DNA of 64,000 bases from Lachnospira sp. (lineage in GTDB: Bacteria; Bacillota; Clostridia; Lachnospirales; Lachnospiraceae). Below are positions 61,701 through 64,000 of the stretch, piece after piece (the stretch's first letter is position 1; the number at the start of each line of letters is the position of its first letter). The stretch is taken from contig JAGATQ010000040.1 in the NCBI GenBank assembly GCA_017621205.1, forward strand, positions 1 through 64,000, in the 5' to 3' direction. The notes under the pieces were generated by a model that worked only from the letters and a program-made list of their open reading frames with translations, was not told the DNA's origin and searched no databases. The translations under genes were made by a program, and so were the position numbers.

Positions 61701-63941
61701 TCTGGTGCTGCAAAGACATATGAGGTTCGTCTGTATTATGACTTCGATGGTGATGGTAAGTTTTCTGATGATAAGACAGAGGGACGTCTTGAAGGCAGTG
61801 AATATGACACTGAGATGGTAGCTAAGATTAATTATACCATGGGTTCATCTGGACTGGTAACCTTCAAGGAAGGTGCAGATGGTGTGTCAGAAGAGTTTAT
61901 TATTGATAAGGATTTTGTAGGAGTAATGCCATATAAGCTGGTTGCAGTTGATACTGCTACTGGAAAACAGACCAGCATTACGGGTTATCCGAAGTATTAT
62001 GCAGAGAGTGATGAACAGAAGCAACAATTACGTTTGTTGCAGATTATTCCAGGTTATGAGTCTGGTGATATGGGTAACATTTCACAGAAGGTTACGACAC
62101 TCTGTGCAGATGAGAATACATTAGGTAATGGTAGTAAGCTTGGTTCTGTACATGGTGCGAATAAGACTCATAAGCATGAGTTTGGTATTGTATCTGCCAG
62201 TCAGTCTTCCGATAACCTGGCTTCCCGTCTCTTTGATGAGTACGATATTAAGCTGGATATTCTGACAACAGGTCAATTTAGTGAAGCGGCAACCTATTAT
62301 ATACAGGATGTATGTAATAATATAGATCAGTATCAGGAAGACTATAAATGGTCTGATGAATCGGTAAATAAGTTTAAGACAGAGTTTATGTCAAAGTATT
62401 ATAATTCATCTACTAAGAAATTAAAGAGTAACTGGGATGCTGTTGTTGATTGGAGTAACACAACAATTTATGATTTTGATGAGGATTTAGGTATTACTGA
62501 TGAAATTTTCCGAGGCTGGCTCACTAATGGTGATGCTGAGAAGACGGTAACGATAGGAACCAAGGACTATAATGGCAAGGAACAGGATATTAATCTTGGT
62601 TATTATGACATGGTAGTGATTGGATTTGCGAAGGAGATGGGGCATAACGTATTTGAACGTGCAGATATTAATAATATTGGCTGTCAGATTATTCGGGCTT
62701 ATGTAGAGAATAATGGTTCTATTCTCCTAGGTACAGATACGACTTCTTACGAAGGATTTTTTGATACTTCTACAATGAAGTGGTCAAGAAATATTAACCA
62801 GTATCTGCGTGACTGTTTTGGTATGGACCGATTTAAGTTTACAAAGAACGGTACCAAGAGTACGGGAAGTAATACAAAGTCACTGTATAATTATATTAAT
62901 GATGGTAATAGTTTTGATGGTGGTGGTACTGCATACATCTATACACCATATAAGACGGCGGAATATAGTGACCCGACCGGTCAGACACATCCAGGGGAGT
63001 TCTTTACTCTAAATTCATATGATGGCACATATGAGCAGGATACAGCTCAAGTTAATGCGATGGCGGGTGCCGGTGGTACGGATGCCATAGGCTATGCATT
63101 GAGTGGTACAAAGACAATTTATAAGGATGTTGATGTTGAGAACATCGGTCAGGGTACTGATATTCTTCCAACGACGCAGATACGAAGAAATAATGTAGGT
63201 TTGATAACCAATTATCCGTTTAATATTAGTGCAGAGCCGCGTATTTCAAAAACAAACGCACAATCCTATGCTTTGGATACAGAAGATGAGGATATGCAGA
63301 TATGGTATTCATTGGCTGGTGCCAATGATTCACCTAAATCTAATTTGTATGCGGCTGATCCGCTGAATGGACGAAGCTTCTATTATATTTATTCTTATAG
63401 AAGCGTGACCTATACAGGTGCTGGATATACTGCTATTGCAGAGACTGCAGATAATGATGAAGAGCGTAAGTTGATTATTAATTCAATTTTAAGTCATGCG
63501 AAGATTCATCGTTCTGGTCCGAAGGTGGTATTTAGTGAGTATACTGGTAGTGAGCCGAATGATTCTGTATTTACTGCTGCAAAAGGTGCACAGGATGCTG
63601 TCTTAGAGTGTAGTGCAAAATCAAAGGATAAATGTAATTTTGATTTCACGGTATCTACGGCTAAGGGCAGAACATTTAAAGATATCACTATGTTTAAGGA
63701 TGAGGATGGTGATGGAGTATTCGATCCGTCTAAGGGTGATATTGAGATTAAGGGCTACACAGAAGAGGTTGAGAATGGGGTTAAGGTAATTGTTGACGGT
63801 AAGTCTTTACCGGATTCCATTAATACCTTTATGCAGGAAGGTTCCTTTGTAATCACTGTTCGTGCTACAGATAGTGATGATAAGAGTGGATTTGCAAGAC
63901 TGGTAGTCAAGACAAAATCTAAGTTATTTAATTTGAACTAG
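58719..63941 (+). CDS. Giant exported pilus-locus protein with calcium-loop-like motifs
   Basis: 1740 residues with an N-terminal signal or membrane anchor (KKKIALIVFTIVCTLGLTIS) and no pilin leader. It has no recognisable catalytic motif. The interior repeats a pattern in which NVLEIEP or KVLEIVP-type strands precede YDLIYLGSRN or YDMVVIGFAK strands, suggesting tandem alpha/beta domains. Two DxDxDG loops are seen: D1008, D1010 and D1012 in YYDFDGDGKFSDDK, and D1661, D1663 and D1665 in KDEDGDGVFDPS. It resembles proteins annotated as DUF5057 in Lachnospiraceae (from memory, unverified). It is last in the minor pilin series, 19 bp after it, the position PilY1 occupies elsewhere. A C-terminal Ig-like segment follows. 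Confidence 0.75.
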   Translation: MKKKIALIVFTIVCTLGLTISIASFSRGSDQAGSGQSAGNALDGIYDSYVTQVQHIIDNSNLDGQSDEITHYHIVQIVDSLTAVDKQNQKIHELIEKFISNADDEQTMTSGNFRTDVIGKEMKNKHIDIQTFLGNDANLAEAIRNADLVYIACNSAYTSNNDLHLSGDNVASDAVDALETYAISQFKPVLIDADVVGVTNRDVEVDNSKPTIAYDYLKEQSNKAGSLNDNGVSSVKRKEDSWKEYLNEKGNPNTTYVTFDNMGRSKWNTYNYAPDSDGNFYKHKVLEIVPDSSYLDGNPTELKTAIDNGDFLTGFANPSSLKIENIQYGYESGGLQSKPITVSQLNDLVAAIVAAGTPVKEALYDYEFIYINHSKNDKSYFFETDASKGVTKNDFSSQTLAAIKGFVGKKNTYRDPASKESHFIDRLMIDGNFFSVYNYASSGSTSNKVDTTTKIYNFATKLISADASTAKLNNVEIVYSGFFDAMDEDKSARVTALINRSTYRDYSSGSNGTTFNVLEIEPYYNVDDTKWYSSDSYREKLSDSLTNETYQEVDEAAHNAFVAGVSPSITEDTPFYRYDITKARIAAATGLNIEQINVVHMSANALCSTAPQLIEDYDLIYLGSRNESIKDKSDWYSYKILTSSKNASNGAGYSFISFNADDLNHFYFRSGKSDIYQTLQNNAYVYNLYTHTGDFMDITDQRNAFTNRVGSRYERSSTRINGNDITSKVYADLYEYISAGMPVICDKGIIDSDYLIGGASANAELVEDAEYVIESKKLGDLHRYKLKSSVDNNATVTFRNKNGSQQTITYKATNFSDKSMIARKESNIDPESYIYQLMYQIAENKTSGIYHAQNVLVGFDSQDVVTGATNYYLKGVTSDSSPTCPDDIDADTSDNKSVIVNGLTAFTDIGYNNLTIFNNNIVRTAAGDIDYANSGAGIQLKHFLNMTASSRPVINLIAKPYDYNSQRDLDKDKRKINPRSPIFTFSLSGEEKDLSGAAKTYEVRLYYDFDGDGKFSDDKTEGRLEGSEYDTEMVAKINYTMGSSGLVTFKEGADGVSEEFIIDKDFVGVMPYKLVAVDTATGKQTSITGYPKYYAESDEQKQQLRLLQIIPGYESGDMGNISQKVTTLCADENTLGNGSKLGSVHGANKTHKHEFGIVSASQSSDNLASRLFDEYDIKLDILTTGQFSEAATYYIQDVCNNIDQYQEDYKWSDESVNKFKTEFMSKYYNSSTKKLKSNWDAVVDWSNTTIYDFDEDLGITDEIFRGWLTNGDAEKTVTIGTKDYNGKEQDINLGYYDMVVIGFAKEMGHNVFERADINNIGCQIIRAYVENNGSILLGTDTTSYEGFFDTSTMKWSRNINQYLRDCFGMDRFKFTKNGTKSTGSNTKSLYNYINDGNSFDGGGTAYIYTPYKTAEYSDPTGQTHPGEFFTLNSYDGTYEQDTAQVNAMAGAGGTDAIGYALSGTKTIYKDVDVENIGQGTDILPTTQIRRNNVGLITNYPFNISAEPRISKTNAQSYALDTEDEDMQIWYSLAGANDSPKSNLYAADPLNGRSFYYIYSYRSVTYTGAGYTAIAETADNDEERKLIINSILSHAKIHRSGPKVVFSEYTGSEPNDSVFTAAKGAQDAVLECSAKSKDKCNFDFTVSTAKGRTFKDITMFKDEDGDGVFDPSKGDIEIKGYTEEVENGVKVIVDGKSLPDSINTFMQEGSFVITVRATDSDDKSGFARLVVKTKSKLFNLN

Positions 63942-64000
63942 CACATAGTGTTATATGTTGTATCATGTGCGTAAATAGACGATGAAAGTAATCGGGTGTT

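Noticed and set aside
63942-64000. Sequence after the giant pilus-locus protein
   Set aside because: Only 59 bp remain, with a weak CACATAGTG/CATGTG pairing that is too short and incomplete to call a terminator.

Overview
The window looks like a chromosomal segment of a Gram-positive anaerobe of the class Clostridia, most likely a Lachnospiraceae-type gut bacterium. This rests on protein content: HrcA/CIRCE-controlled chaperones, IreB-RuvX-DUF1292, RNase J, YlbF, TrmR/TrhP, a SigK-type sporulation sigma factor, DUF4179 and LemA/DUF3137 genes, strong AGGAGG ribosome binding sites and moderately AT-rich codon use. No rRNA or tRNA gene, CRISPR array, phage or intact transposase was seen.

Layout. 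1-1.6 kb: a palindromic element and a secreted BspA-LRR/Ig-like surface protein. 1.6-10.3 kb: amino acid biosynthesis (leuB, ilvD, ilvB, serC, serA, asd), interrupted by short structured repeats. 10.3-13.6 kb: small stress-type genes, an ECF sigma/DUF4179 pair and a GNAT gene. 13.7-16.1 kb (minus strand): argH with a small downstream gene, and an XRE regulator. 16.3-19.2 kb: lemA, DUF3137, argD. 19.2-20.0 kb: a gene-free stretch holding two large structured palindromes. 20.0-29.4 kb: heat-shock superoperon hrcA-grpE-dnaK-dnaJ-prmA-rsmE-cysteine desulfurase-thiI. 29.4-32.5 kb: a YfhO membrane protein and an HPr-like gene. 32.5-39.6 kb: RNA modification/processing and cell-wall genes (mtaB, ireB, ruvX, DUF1292, rnj, ylbF, truncated MltG-like, trmR, trhP). 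39.7-43.2 kb: sigK-like gene and a hybrid histidine kinase. 43.2-63.9 kb: a complete type IV pilus locus: extension and retraction ATPases, platform protein, major pilin, prepilin peptidase, a PilM-PilN fusion, PilO-like protein, four minor-pilin-like proteins (two very large) and a 1740-residue exported protein with calcium-loop-like motifs.

Two things stand out. First, at least two families of unassigned intergenic structured elements occur. One family (19241-19471, 19655-19892, minimal form 6664-6749) has compensatory base changes, a conserved internal-loop signature and long outer stems that differ completely between copies yet remain fully complementary. The other (6414-6622 and 12820-13036, with right-end remnants near 4580 and 9100) is a roughly 210-bp element with terminal inverted repeats and several conserved hairpins. 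Second, the pilus locus ends in a set of unusually large pilin-like proteins and a giant secreted protein that may form a pilus tip/adhesin complex analogous to PilX-PilY1 systems.

Where an alternative in-frame start had a clearly better ribosome binding site, the start given here is internal to the longest reading frame. All identifications come from reading the sequence and from memory of the families; no database was searched.
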